Assembly (NCBI GenBank): GCA_942159475.1
Contig: OW804094.1
Location: forward strand, 8,067,555-8,131,554
Direction of reading: 5' to 3'
Source of the DNA: Sthenelais limicola
Taxonomy: Eukaryota; Annelida; Polychaeta; Phyllodocida; Sigalionidae
DNA: 64,000 bases
Shown: positions 11,801 through 22,120 of the stretch, piece after piece
Layout: each line of letters begins with the position of its first letter
How positions within the stretch are numbered: position 1 is the first letter of the stretch
The notes under the pieces: generated by a model
What the model was told of the DNA's origin: nothing
What the model saw: only the letters and a program-made list of their open reading frames with translations
The model's database searches: none
Program-made: the position numbers and the translations under genes

Positions 11801-12727
11801 TTTCAAATAAAAAATCAATCAATCATAAACATGTCTCTGGGTTGAGGGGTCCTATATAATATAGATATTGTAGGAAAGCTTGTGTCTCTGACACACAAAA
11901 TATGTGATGTGTTTCAGGAAAATGAGTCACAAGTCGCAAAATTTTTATTTTTCAAAGTGTTTTTTTTCTCACAAGATCTCTTGATTGAAATGTTATGATT
12001 TTTAGAGGGTTCAGCACTTATAGGCATGTGAATTCACCTATAAAATTTCGGGATATTGTATTACATATAATCCTTGCGTTTTGAAGGCCTTCATATGGGG
12101 TATATTTAGCTACTTTACTGGTAATTACCCATCCATAAACATTGCAAACTATTTTTTTTTTTTTTTCAAAAATAAAAATATCAAACTTAAAATATAGACA
12201 TACTTATTAGTTGTCCTAGTGTTTACTCTCATTGGAATCGCCTTGATCTCCTCTTTTCAAATAAGGTAATATCTCAAAATCCATATTTTGCGACTTATGA
12301 CTCATTTTCCTAAAACGGATCACAAATGTGAAAAGTTTGAGAAATAACATTATTTAAAAAAAAATAGTTTCATATTATCTTTTATGGGTCAGATTTTCAG
12401 AAAATGTACAATTCACCTTCACCAATCCTCTCGAATAACCCAAATTTAATACAGAAATTAGCTTCAAAATGCAGTTTAACATGACAGAACTGATACCTTA
12501 AATCAATGTGATACCAAATATACTCAGATATACCCAGTATTCTTCATCTATCAGCCAAGCTTTCCAGAATTCAATGAATGTGTAGAGCTGCTAATTGTAC
12601 ATTTTCTGAAAATCTGACCCGGGTATAGATTGGTACTAACCTGTGATGTGTAGAAGAGTTTGGGTTCCGGGTGGTTCACCAGGAAGTAGGACCACTGGAA
12701 CTGGCGCGTACAGGCGTTTTGTGGCAT
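2768..12727 (-). CDS. Rolling stone-like membrane protein, first 3 exons
   Basis: The Rolling stone family are multi-pass membrane proteins; Drosophila rost acts in myoblast fusion, and many invertebrates have several copies. Three exons join in phase to about 147 residues: 12641-12727 with the start codon, 4340-4571, and 2768-2890. Visible features are an aromatic N-terminus (MPQNACTRQFQWSYFLVNHP), a first membrane segment (WPRIVYVIYRVAMALYFTTW), the family motif YLTNWTF, a second membrane segment ending VKYKRQIDP, and PWYLKIQWMIYNIATVGSIT with following membrane helix and TVGYWGMLW. The protein is not complete: exon 3 ends in phase 1 at GCAAC|GTAAGT, and the remaining exons must lie left of the window because none was found in 1-2767. 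Intron 1 is 8.1 kb and full of MITEs. Confidence 0.85.
3078..3340. mobile_element. MITE-A, one end missing
   Basis: Begins with GTTTTAGGAAAATGAGTCAC and the AAGTCGCAAA end, continues through the TCCTCATATGGAGTATATTT core, and lacks the opposite terminal repeat. Confidence 0.7.
3833..4063. mobile_element. MITE-B, degenerate
   Basis: GGATCAGATTTTCATAAAAT left, ATTGTACATTTTCTGGCGAC and TTCACCC right. Confidence 0.7.
4340..4571 (-). CDS. Rolling stone-like exon 2
   Basis: 77 residues: WGWPRIVYVIYRVAMALYF, then two hydrophobic segments around VKWFIYLTNWTFLILTLNVI, then a cytosolic-looking KYKRQIDPS. Acceptor TTTTTCAG|TGGGG and donor CTTCAG|GTATAG. The terminal repeat of a MITE-A copy starts 8 bp beyond the exon, so the acceptor's upstream tract is largely MITE sequence. 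Confidence 0.88.
4580..5240. mobile_element. Two MITE-A copies joined head-on
   Basis: The left copy runs from 4580 and loses its second terminal repeat near 4930. There a second copy starts with TGTGATGTGTTCCAGGAAAA in the other orientation and fades out at about 5240. The pair lies in intron 1 of the Rolling stone-like gene and touches the exon 2 acceptor. Confidence 0.7.
5450..5684. mobile_element. MITE-B
   Basis: GGGTCAGATTTTCAGAAAAT left, TTTTCTGAAAATCTGACCC right, 235 bp. Confidence 0.85.
6171..7677. repeat. Array with conserved TAATGCTACGAAACG motif
   Basis: The 15-mer TAATGCTACGAAACG occurs exactly at 6172, 6362, 6545, 6728, 6898, 6916 and 7302, once inverted (7662-7676), and once degenerate (6934). 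The spacing is about 190, 183, 183 and 170 bp, then 18 and 18. The sequence between copies alternates A-B-A-B: the parts after 6172 and 6545 resemble each other (CTTGCA, GCTTCAGTGAAGCTC-like), as do those after 6362 and 6728 (GCGATTG/GTGATTG, TTGCTTATA). The array lies in intron 1 of the Rolling stone-like gene. Confidence 0.85.
8022..8256. mobile_element. MITE-B
   Basis: Both terminal repeats present; 235 bp, flanked by AT-rich sequence, compatible with TA targets. Confidence 0.85.
8410..8644. mobile_element. MITE-B (reference copy)
   Basis: 235 bp with near-perfect terminal inverted repeats of about 28 bp (GGGTCAGATTTTCAGAAAAT... and its complement), flanked by ATAT on both sides. The TA-type flank suggests a Tc1/mariner-related family; this is an inference. 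It is in the opposite orientation to its neighbour at 8022. Confidence 0.88.
9165..9452. mobile_element. MITE-A fragment with a nested insertion
   Basis: MITE-A sequence (AAAATAAAAATATTAAACCT) stops near 9209 and resumes at about 9345 (CCTACTGTTTACTATCATTA). It ends with the terminal TTGCGACTTGTGACTCATTT. The intervening 135 bp is foreign (see 9209-9345). Confidence 0.6.
9209..9345. mobile_element. Small insertion with perfect palindrome
   Basis: Foreign to MITE-A. Its ends are imperfectly inverted (TCCTATATCCAGTCA and TGTCTGGATAGGA). At 9241-9263 there is an 11-bp perfect inverted repeat around one base, GACTCCCTGAG-T-CTCAGGGAGTC. Confidence 0.4.
9471..9822. mobile_element. MITE-C
   Basis: About 350 bp. 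Left AATAGCGGGATTTGCATAG; right ACATGCAACTCCCCTATT. Internal landmarks are GCCGCCATTTTGAATCTTGA and CATCATGCATTTGGTTTTCA. The inside is non-coding. Confidence 0.8.
9825..10900. other. Non-coding stretch of intron 1
   Basis: A MITE-A terminal scrap near 9917 and a GC-richer patch at 10300-10900 with no supportable exon. Confidence 0.4.
10905..11135. mobile_element. MITE-D copy 1
   Basis: Imperfect terminal inverted repeats CAGTCTAGGCCCAAAGATTG and GAGGCTCTGAGCCTAGACTG. Internal CCGCAAAATGCCATTATAAT is shared with 30720 and 34220 in complement. Confidence 0.6.
11410..11825 (+). mobile_element. Probable LINE 3' end
   Basis: T-rich sequence ending with AATAAAGATATTTTCAAATA followed by the short tail AATCAATCAATC. 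A polyadenylation signal plus a tandem tail is typical of non-LTR 3' termini. No coding part is recognisable. Confidence 0.35.
11903..12324. mobile_element. MITE-A, complete copy (reference)
   Basis: 422 bp with both terminal inverted repeats: TGTGATGTGTTTCAGGAAAA...AAGTCGCAAAA at one end and TTTTGCGACTTATGACTCAT...CGGATCACA at the other, about 38 bp each. The inside is AT-rich and non-coding. The autonomous partner is not in the window; the superfamily is undetermined. Confidence 0.85.
12386..12620. mobile_element. MITE-B beside Rolling stone-like exon 1
   Basis: Both ends present. It stops 20 bp before the exon 1 donor. Confidence 0.85.
12641..12727 (-). CDS. Rolling stone-like exon 1
   Basis: 29 residues beginning MPQNACTRQFQWSYFLVNHP and ending KLFYTSQ, exit phase 0 at ATCACAG|GTTAGTACC. 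The ATG is preceded by CAAGTCACA. A possible 5' UTR acceptor (TTATTTCCAG) lies at about 12773. A MITE-B copy ends 20 bp inside the intron. Confidence 0.8.
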
Positions 12728-12761
12728 TGTGACTTGTTTAATGAACGCTAGGCATATCTAG

Positions 12762-12932
12762 TCCTATAACACACCTGGAAATAACAAACGAGTTATTGCA
12801 AATTCTTTTTTTTAAAGAAATGTCCTCAGTTAACATCGACAAGCTATCCTATGACACACCTGGAAACATCAAACGAGTTATTGCAAAAACTTTTTTTAAA
12901 AAGAAATGTCCTCAGTTAACATCGAAAAGCTG
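12762..12932. repeat. 86-bp tandem duplication upstream of exon 1
   Basis: Two copies of a unit containing ACACCTGGAAA, AAACGAGTTATTGCAAA and AAGAAATGTCCTCAGTTAAC, in the likely 5' UTR or promoter of the Rolling stone-like gene. Confidence 0.75.
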
Positions 12933-12967
12933 TGGTCCCTTGTCTCTGAGCAGACCCGTGAGGTATA

Positions 12968-13203
12968 TGGATAAGATTTTCAGAAAATGTACAATTAGCA
13001 GCTATACACATTTAGTAAATTCTGCTAAATTAGGCTGCAATTTGGTCAATACTAGGTAAATTCGAGTATATCTGGCATTGCTTTGGTTCTAGCAATCTGT
13101 TTGGTTAGGTTGAACTGAACTTTGAACTTTATTTTCGTCTGAAATTTGGGTTATTTGAGAGGATTGGTGAAGGTGAATTGTACATTTTCTGAAAATCTGA
13201 CCC
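12968..13203. mobile_element. MITE-B upstream of Rolling stone-like exon 1
   Basis: The left end is slightly altered (GATAAGATTTTCAGAAAATG); the right end TTTTCTGAAAATCTGACCC is intact. Confidence 0.8.
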
Positions 13204-13209
13204 ATATAT

Positions 13210-15670
13210 GCCAAGAAGACAGACGTCGCGCCAGTGATTGACTGTGTTCGCGCCGGATTCTACAAAGGTTTCGGAAAGGGTCACTTGCCCAAGCAAAGCT
13301 AATCAACCAATGTTCTTTTGCCTTAATATTTATGATGCACTTATCTCCTAATCTGTATCTTGAAGAACAGGCCTTTCATTTTGATAACATTGTGTAGATT
13401 GCTACGTCAATTGTTCCCATGGTAATCACTGTTCATGGTAACTTTCTGTGGGTGTAATCTATGGACACCACTCTTAATGAAGTTTGTTGATTTCCCAGGT
13501 GGTTATTCTTTTACAGTGTCAAATCTAGGAAGTTAATTATTTCTGGGAGTACCATGGTTGGCAGAGAGGGATTGGGGTGGGAGTGCGGGTGTAAACTAAA
13601 CCAAGTATTTGTCGTTAAAGGGAAACACTGGACTGAGTATAATGCGTTTTCAGACGTTGGGAAAAACTATAATATGATGTTCTGTAGGTTGTAATATGTA
13701 ATTTAATTATTTATAAATCACTGGGGATTAATTGTCTGTGTTATAACTGGCTATTATCCGGAATACTGGCAGCTACCATACTCCCAGAGTCCTATGTGAG
13801 AGTGACGTCAGCGAAACACAGCTAACTTCCTTTACTCTGTAGGTAGTGTGATTGTATACAGGCTGCCCTACTGTATGCTACTATTTTGGTCCGCTCAAAT
13901 CACTTCTTTTCAACAATGCCTGACTTTGAGGCCCATGGATGTTACACCAGAACTAATGAGGAATGAAAAGACCCTATGGATCTCATTGTTTACATTTTCA
14001 ATGGAAGGATAATGGAAGGTGCAAAGAATAAACTTCCTCCTCCTCATTCCTGATCACTACCAACTTGTTGTTGACTTGACTTGACTATTTAACCATACTT
14101 GAGCTGTATGACCAGCAATTGTTCCAACCCAGTGTTTTACTTTAAATCAAAATTAGTCGCAAAATTGATATTTTTCTGAGTGATTTTTCCACAAGATCTC
14201 TTTGTACGGATCTTCTCATTATTTGGGTTATCTAATGCTCTTAGTTGTGTAAATACATGTAACAAATTTGAAGAACGTATAATTTATTGAATATATCCAT
14301 GCATTTCTAAGCTCATCCTATAGAGTATATTCAGCTACTTTACTAGTAATTGTCCACCCAGAAATATAATTGCAAACTCTTTTTTCAAACATAAATATAT
14401 TAAACATAATATATAGAAATACTTATTAGATGTCCTCAATGTTTCCCATCATTAGAATCGGCATAATCTAATTTTTTCAAATATGATGATATCTCTATTT
14501 TTTTTGCGTCTTGTGACTCATTACTCTGTAACACATCATATATGTCATCGCCTATTTTGATCAACGATATAGACAGGGGTTGTATCTATTACTGTACATG
14601 TTACTTTTCACGTTGGCGGTTAGGAGAGATTAAAAAATGAAACCTCACATACAATATTGAGCAATGTTTCTTTTTATCGAAAATAGACAAAAGAAATTCC
14701 ACCAATATCATAGCTTATACAAATAATATTTGAAATATCTCCGCTTGAAGGGACACTCTCAAATTTGGGCCTAGACTGCTGATATGCCTTACAGTGACTT
14801 GACTACTGTTACGGTTGCTTTCAAATCTTTACTTTAGTTTCATTCAAGACATCTCATGAAACTCCCCTATCAATAACAAGATATCTACAAGTGTTCTACA
14901 TCTATTTTGACAGGTAATTCCCGATTATAAAGATTAGATTAATAGTTAAGTACCAAAACAGCGCTCAAGTTCAGTCCAAGTATCATTCATAGGTGATTAG
15001 ATAGATATTATAGTAGTCCAGCAAAAGATAAGATTCAACCCAGAACGAATTGCAATGAATTTTCTTTATTATCAAACTCAAACTATTTGTTGACTCTTTG
15101 ATCCATATCACTGGATATATTGAAAGTAGAATTTTCTATTTTTGCACGCTCATGACCTATGAGAGGTCCTTAATTTTAAAACTGTCATTTGACCTCTGAC
15201 CCCAAGGTCAAGGTCATTTAATGTCACCAATTAAGCGATGACAAATGAGACTTTTCAGTTTATATGATTTATGAGTTTCCACCATTAAAATAATTTTACT
15301 CGAGTTTATTCAGAGCATTATGTATACAAAATGCCCCCCTTCTAAAACGGGTAGTACTTCTCAGAAATACTACCATTTCTATTATACTTTCAAAAACGCT
15401 TAACATATTATGGACAAGGATCTCTGAGATCACACCATCAGGAATTTTGGTTAAGCAATTGGAATTTTCTAAGCGTTCCAGATTTGCATTTGTGCCTAAA
15501 TATTCTTTGTTGTCGCACGATTATTTCTCAAATCGACTAAATAATTATTTACAATTAAAGGCATATTCTCGATTAAAGCTTCCCTTGTATGATAGGTTGC
15601 AATTTACATAATACAATCATGAAGGCTTAACGCTTGGTCAACACTTATGAAACAACACAGATTATGAAAC
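13210..15670. other. Region upstream of the Rolling stone-like gene
   Basis: GC-richer CGCGCCAGTGATTGACTG at 13226-13255 and a CRE-like TGACGTCAG at 13803 could be promoter parts. 15180-15215 carries TGACCTCTGACCCCAAGGTC then AAGGTCA, like a nuclear-receptor site or a known type of dispersed repeat. MITE-A at 14151. No exon supported. Confidence 0.35.
14151..14539. mobile_element. MITE-A, diverged
   Basis: Starts at AGTCGCAAAATTGATATTTT (outer terminal bases lost) and ends CTTGTGACTCATTACTCTGT then AACACATCATA. Confidence 0.7.
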
Positions 15671-15677
15671 AACATGT

Positions 15678-15914
15678 GGGTCAGATTTTCAGAAAATGTA
15701 CAATTCGTCTTCATCAATCCTCTCAAATAACCCACTTAAAGACAAAAAATGAGCCTCTATATGCAGTTTAACATAACAGAACTGATACTTTAAATCAATG
15801 CGATACAAAATATACTCAAATATACCCGCTATCCACCATTTTTCAGCCTAATATATAGCAGGATTTCCTAAATGTGTAGAGCTGCCAATTGTACATTTTC
15901 TGGAAATCTGACCC
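15678..15914. mobile_element. MITE-B
   Basis: Both ends present. Only about 70 bp separates it from the MITE-A copy at 15987. Confidence 0.85.
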
Positions 15915-15986
15915 ATATATATGCAGGATAGTGTTACGCAATTTCTATTTTTCGCGGCCAGTCCACTATAATAGGACAATTCCATT

Positions 15987-16342
15987 TGTGATGTGTTTTA
16001 AGAAAATGAGTCACAAGTCGCTACAAATGGATTTTGAGATATCATCATATTTGAAAAGATGCGATCAAACAGATTCCAATGATAGTAAACAGTTCAAAAG
16101 TCTAATAAGTGTTATTAGATTTTAAGTTTGTAATGTAACTAAATATACTCTATATGAGGACCTTTAAAACGAAGGGATATATTACATAGAATGTCCTGAA
16201 ATTTGATACATCGATTGATATGACTATAAGTAATAAACTCTCCAAAAACTAGAACATTTCAATGGAGTGATCTTGTAAAATAAACACTTTTGAAAAATAT
16301 ACTTTTTGCGACTTGTGACTCATTTTCCTGAAACACATCACA
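15987..16342. mobile_element. MITE-A, both ends present
   Basis: TGTGATGTGTTTTAAGAAAA at the left; TTGCGACTTGTGACTCATTT and ACACATCACA at the right. Confidence 0.8.
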
Positions 16343-17119
16343 TTTAGTCAATAGTATAATGTACATATAATTGCGCACAAATATAAATTTAGGTAAATTA
16401 TGCATGACAGACAACAGCAACATTACAAAGTGGATGAAAAAATATAATAAGGATAAGTACCAACCTTCTGTAGTCACGAATCACAATAAATCTCTGCCAT
16501 GTTCCGCTTTACCTATCAATAACAGGGAATATATGATATCAACAGTAAGCACTACTACCAATGAACAGGTGTGGATCTAGCTTCCAATATATGTACCAGG
16601 AAGCTATGATCCAAAATTTCCTAAAATGTCATATAATTTATTACATTCTTTGAAGTATTCTTTCACAGTTGTTTCTATCAGATATAAGAGGAGGAGCGAA
16701 TAAAAACAAATTGAAGCATTTTTTACTTCACTTCAATTTTAGCTTTGTTTTTATGGGCAGGTAGCATATCGAAGTGTATATATCTGGTCAGATCTGACTG
16801 AAAAAAGATATCACAGCACATATACACTCATAAGACAAGAGGACTATAACATATGTTATATCATATCATATATGGCACTAGTTAACATCTATGAGTGAGT
16901 TATTAGGACAGGAAAAACGCCCAAAAGTGTTTTTTCACCTCCACTAATCTCATTAAAAAGTCTCATCAAAGCAGGAAATCAAGTCTTCCAAACCAGAAAA
17001 TTCTTACAGTGTACGTTTCTTATGTTTAAAAACACTACTGTTATGAAATATACTGAAGATAGATTTCTTTTTTCAGTTTCTGGATGGTGGTTCCCTAAGA
17101 AAAAATAAATACAGGTTAA

Positions 17120-17395
17120 CTTGAGTTGGTTGAAGGAGCTTGAATATTGCACGAGTTGTGTAGCAACGAGTACGATTCTAAGTGAGTGAAACCAACGAGT
17201 TGGTTAACTTGTATAAAAAAAATGATTTATTATGCATGCTTTCAATCATGAAAATAGAAAAAAATCGAGTCATTAATTTTAATTTTACCGGTAATCTTAG
17301 TAACCCCCCCCCAGATTGGTTGCCATGACAACCCCACGTAAATCACTCTAGATACGTTGTTTTCAGAGCAATGCGTGTATAATAATAATAAATAT
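17120..17395. repeat. Dispersed repeat, copy 1
   Basis: Shares TATTGCACGAGTTG, GTAGCAACGAGT, CATGCTTTCAATCATGAAAA and AATCACTCTAGATA with 41960-42182. Confidence 0.7.
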
Positions 17396-17627
17396 ACCAA
17401 CCCCCTACCTAGTTTTCAGGTAGATAATCGGAAACACACCATTATATGTTTTGGCCTTATTGGAGGTGGCCAACAAGGCTGCATGCCATAAAGGTAATTC
17501 CACTCACGACATGTATATGACATGCACACGTGTTGTAGAATGATGTAACGTGGTTGATCACACTCGTAATGCATTATGTCGGGTCAAGATGTCAAAAGTT
17601 ATACGCCTAATTCTCAAATACAAGTCT

Positions 17628-17873
17628 TAAGCCGGGCCCACACATTCAATAACTCGCAGTTCATACGAATTGGGGACTCACGAAAAATAAAAAATCTTGC
17701 CTATGAATTGTCGTAAGAACCCATTGTTTTGTCATATGAATTGGAGGTTTCTTCCTAAGAAAGCCTACACATTACCGAACGCAAGACAGTTTCTTAAGAA
17801 TGATTTTGAATTCATACGAATTGTCTTAAGGCCAATTCGGCTCTGAGTTCTTGAATGTGTGGGCCCGGCTTTA
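17628..17873. mobile_element. Harbinger-like MITE
   Basis: 246 bp with terminal inverted repeats AAGCCGGGCCCACACATTCA and TGAATGTGTGGGCCCGGCTT, and TAA/TTA-like flanks. The flank and GGGCCC-rich ends resemble PIF/Harbinger MITEs; this is an inference. Confidence 0.6.
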
Positions 17874-18974
17874 GAGGTGTGTACACGACATAGTGATTAT
17901 CATTAAGGTAGAATATTATTATTATCATTTGTCCTTACTTTTTCTTATTATCTGTCAAATAAAAACCTGTGGACATCCCCGCCCTATATCAAGTTTGCCC
18001 TAGGAACTATAGGATGTGCATACTATAACTTATCAATGGTTAGCGTGTAAGAGCACGGCGCTGGTGGTGGGAATTTTTAAAAATACAAGCTATATATATA
18101 CTGAGTATGTCGGTATAATGAATGGCCTGTAATATTTTTTTTTAGCCTATATGTATAATTATTAGATAGCATTTGATGAACCATTAACGGATGTCTCTCA
18201 TAGTACTAAAATATTTGATTAAATCTATTGTTGTTTTGCTTTAAATGTATAGTATAAACTCAGGCTATTCTGAGAATATGTGAACTTTATGTATAAAAAT
18301 GTCTTCGACCCGAATAAAATATTTCCAAAATCAAATCTAATGCCCACATTTAAACATCAATAATATAATGTACATTTCCCTGTTAGATCGGAGAATTGAT
18401 ATTATATTCATACACACTTTTGTACAAGAACAGAAAACGGGTTCGCTGAGGTCAAATGACCAAATTATAGTTGGTTTTTTAAAGAAGGAGAATCACCTTA
18501 TATATTAAATTGGCACATTTGACAAGCCCTCCCACTAACATATCAAGCTATATCTAGCGCCGGGTTTATAAAATATGTTTATTCAGGAACAACAAAATAC
18601 ATTTCAGCGACGAGCGTTGATATTCTCAGTGTTGCCTGATTGCGTAAGGCAAAAAGTGCGTTAAATTATACTAACTTAATGCAGATGTCATAGCTTGAAT
18701 GTTGTTAAAAATAACATAAATTGTCATTCCACAATAATAATACAACTTTTCTGAGTACATATGGATTTTTTTATCATAGTGATCGACACCGTATCTGCTT
18801 TAGGCTAGGCCTAAGCATACTATGAGCAGTTATAATAAGTTTAAAAGCATGTCTAAAAACAATAACAGATCAATTCGCGTTGTGCTCTTACATACAGACC
18901 ATAGGATATTACACTGTAGTTTGAAAAAGAAATACTAATCATTAATGCAAATCATAGCCTACTCTTGAATCAAC

Positions 18975-19461
18975 ACATGCTTTAGGATAACAAACTACAC
19001 AACTACCTTTACTTTAAGATTAGCAGGCTGCTGTAAAACTCCCTACAAGGTGGATCCCAAGATGTATGGTATAAAAAGTATATTTACAAGGGTCAGATTT
19101 TCAGAAATATTACAATTCACTTGGACTAATCCTCTCAAATAACCCAAATTGCAGACGAAAATAAAGTTCAAAATACAGTTCAACCTAACCAAACAGATTG
19201 CTAGAATCAATGCAATGCCGAATATACTCGAATTTACCTAGTATTGACCAAATTGCAGCTTAATTTAGCAGACTTTACTAAATGTGTACCGCTGCCTATT
19301 GTACATTTTCTGATAATCTGACCCATATCAAGCTATATCTAATGGCATGTTTAGGATAAACAAACTCCACAATTACCTTTACTTTAAGATTAGCAGGCTG
19401 CTGTAAAACTCCCTACAAGGTGGACCCCAAGATGTATATGGTATAAAAAGTATATTTATAA
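18975..19461. repeat. 110-bp duplication around a MITE-B
   Basis: 18975-19088 and 19345-19461 are about 93% alike (TTTACTTTAAGATTAGCAGG, CTGTAAAACTCCCTACAAGG) and flank MITE-B 19090-19324. Confidence 0.8.
19090..19324. mobile_element. MITE-B inside a local duplication
   Basis: Both ends present with minor changes. The same 110-bp sequence lies on either side (18975-19088 and 19345-19461). Confidence 0.82.
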
Positions 19462-19469
19462 GCACATAC

Positions 19470-19695
19470 CTTTGCTCTAGGTTGGTGAATGAGCACACAC
19501 GTGTGTAGTACTAGTGTATCGCGTATTTCCCCCGAGCCCAGCCTACACTGTCCACAACACACACTGTCAGGTAAAGTGTACACATAGAGTATGGTTGAAG
19601 CATTACTTATAGTCACACACCTTGTGTTTGCTCAATATGGTGTCCTGTCTACACTGGTAGAAAAACTGGTTCCACCGTTCCACCATGCAGCATCT
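19470..19695 (-). CDS. Candidate Cys-rich exon pair, low confidence
   Basis: Two short open stretches on the minus strand: 19607-19695 (RCCMVERWNQFFYQCRQDT...) and 19470-19563 (VCCGQCRLGSGEIRDTLVLH, TCVLIHQPRAK; donor GCAAAG|GTATGTG). The cysteine density suggests a small secreted domain. However, the intron between them would be only 43-57 bp, unlike the neighbours, so this may be chance. No family is assigned. Confidence 0.2.
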
Positions 19696-19699
19696 CTCT

Positions 19700-21310
19700 T
19701 ACAGTGCATTAGAGTTTAAGAGTTTGGATTTCTTTTCATTCAGGAATTGTATTACATCGAGGACAGTCTATATTATATAAGGTGATTCTCCTTCTTTAAA
19801 AAAAAACTATAATGGTCATTTTACATATACATCAGAAATCCTGATTTATTGTATACAAAAATTAGTCGATTACTAGAAAAAGCTAATAAATACATGTAGA
19901 AAACAACAATAACCAAGATGGACATAAGAAACTTATAATCTTTGCGTTACATAGATTTATATAAAGTAGAATAAGAGAGCATTAAACAACGGCTTACCAA
20001 CAGGCGAGTAAGCCCCATGAGGTACGTATAAGTTGTCACTAACTAACCATTATTTAGCGAACAATCCACATTTTAAGATAAGTTAATCGTCATGAAAGGT
20101 GGGCCTACATGATATAGTACGGTACAATATGTAGGCCTATAACATAGTTATTCAGTTTTATAATATTGTTGTTTTACCTTCGATTGTCAAACATAATATA
20201 AGAATATTACCTATTTTTCATTCATTTTCTAAAACATGCTGTCTCAAGATCAACTTTTAAAAAACTAGAAGGCTTTATCATAATACAATTCAGATACTAT
20301 AGGCCTACTAATTATATACAAATCTACGTCGTGCCATTGGTTATGATAATAGTATGGTTACCGTTGATTTAATATGAATAAAGCCCTATTAAGGGCTGAG
20401 GTCGAGGCTCCCTGTTTTAGTTATTGTAATATAACATTAATCCTTCTATAAAAGAGGTTACACTGATTATATTTCTAAAGACAATTTCTATTGTTTTGAT
20501 TGGTAATCTTTGTTAGAGAGTCTTTGATCTTTGCATACAAGTTGACTCGTGGTGAAGGGGAAGGCCTAGGTGCCCTGTGTTTAAAGTATGTCTACCTAGA
20601 AACCTGTGCTGTTCAGTTGGGTGGAAACCGGGAGATGACACGATCCCCGCCTTTATAAGCTTCACATGTTAAGTAACCAAGGAAGGACTTTTTTTAAAGT
20701 TGCCCTCCCAGCTAAAGCAACACAAACATATTTTTGTTTCTGTTTTTTGTTTCCTTTATCCTGAGTAGGCCTACCGGTACTGTAGAATGGAAGATTCAAA
20801 TAAAGAAAATGAAGGAAAAAAATTATTTCCTCGAATATTCTGAGTTTTTTTTTTTTTATATTTATGAATTCATGGCTTTTTCTAGAATATTTTTATGATT
20901 TTGTTTGTTGCTGATCTACAGTGACAACCAGGATCAAATGTGCTGTTAGTTGGCTTTTCATATATCTATCTAACCAGTCTTATCCTTAGATTTAAAGATT
21001 CCACAAGGATTCCCGAATATTAAGAGTCATACTGGAAAAAAGTGAGATTTCCTCTAACTAATCTTTTTGGGGGATAATGAAATTTTATACCAAGAACAGG
21101 TCAAACTCCTTTAATACACTATCTGGAGGACTTTTGGATGGGTCTAAAATAGGCCTAAACCACTAAATAGACAATTTCATTTTTTGACAGAAATTAGCTG
21201 AGAATAAAACTTTAACCAATGGAAACGTTTGGTAGGCTAATGGTGGAATTTGAATAATTTGTATAGCAGAAGTCCGTGAGCTTCCCAAACACTCACGCTT
21301 TACTAGTTAT
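19700..21310. other. AT-rich non-coding
   Basis: No exon or repeat family was recognised beyond frequent TAGGCCTA words. Confidence 0.4.
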
Positions 21311-21317
21311 GCATATA

Positions 21318-21663
21318 TGATGTGTTACAGGAAAATGAGTCACAAGTCGCAAAAAATGATATATTTCAAACTGATTTATTCGCAAGATCTCCTTGTTGAA
21401 ATATCCTCGCCATTCGTGGGTTAAGTGCTCTTAGTAGCATAAATGTCAACTTTCAAGACAGTATACATATATCCTTGCGTTTCTAAGGTTATCCTATGTA
21501 GTACACTAAGTTACTTTACTGGTAATTGTCCACGCAGACGTACTTCTTAAATGTCCTTCATGCTTACCATCATTGGAATTGGCATCATCTCATCTTTTCA
21601 TATATGATCATAATATTATCCCAAAATCCATTGTTTTGCGACATTTTCCTGTAACACATCACA
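21318..21663. mobile_element. MITE-A, both ends present
   Basis: Left end TGATGTGTTACAGGAAAATG; right end GCGACATTTTCCTGTAACAC then ATCACA, slightly shortened. Its right end lies 5 bp from the candidate exon at 21669. Confidence 0.75.
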
Positions 21664-21668
21664 CTTAC

Positions 21669-21765
21669 TAAAGAGTATAAAGTCCGCAGAGAATGACTTG
21701 CATGGAGAAGGACATCCGACTTCTTTGTCCTGACTGTTGCCACTGAACTCTCATAGATCCACAGG
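21669..21765 (-). CDS. Candidate exon, low confidence
   Basis: 97 bp bounded by acceptor ATGTTTCAG and donor CTTTA|GTAAGTG. Two frames are open. One follows exon 24777-25280 in phase (CGSMRVQWQQSGQ...). The other (LWIYESSVATVRTKKSDVLL) would connect in phase 0 to the candidate at 19607-19695. No homology is recognised. A MITE-A copy begins 5 bp into the downstream intron. Confidence 0.25.
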
Positions 21766-21821
21766 CTGAAACATATACATTAGAAATTAGAGTTTATGCC
21801 TAATGATTATAGGGTCAGATT

Positions 21822-22053
21822 TTCAGAAAATGCACAATCTACAGTTCAACACATCTCTCAAATTCTGTTAAATTATATATAGAGTGAAAAATGATAGATA
21901 CTGAGTATATCTGAGTAGATTCTGTATTGTAACCATTCAATAAACCTGTCTGCTTATGTTAAACTGTATTTTGAGCCTGATTTTTGTCTTAAATGTGGGT
22001 TATTTGAGAGGGCTGGTGAAGGCCAATTGTACATTTTCTGACATATCTGCCCC
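21822..22053. mobile_element. MITE-B, diverged
   Basis: GGGTCAGATTTTCAGAAAAT left; the right end is altered to TTTTCTGACATATCTGCCCC. Confidence 0.75.
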
Positions 22054-22102
22054 GTATAGCTAACATCTCCACACAGTCACATTCCCAACGTTGGCTAATG
22101 GT

Positions 22103-22120
22103 GGCGCCACCTGGTGAGTC
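22103..22120 (-). promoter_or_regulatory. CTCF-like motif
   Basis: The minus strand reads CACCAGGTGGCGCCAC, fitting the CTCF core at 13 of 14 consensus positions as recalled. It sits in a short GC-richer unique stretch (22080-22260). Motif match only. Confidence 0.3.

Noticed and set aside
16490..16545. Possible short minus-strand exon (GTWQRFIVIRDYR)
   Set aside because: Only 41 bp, needs an acceptor 6 bp past a better one, and its entry phase does not match neighbouring candidates.
19470..19695. Assignment to neurotrophin, Spaetzle or another cystine-knot family
   Set aside because: The cysteine spacing did not fit any family I could recall, and the exons themselves are uncertain.
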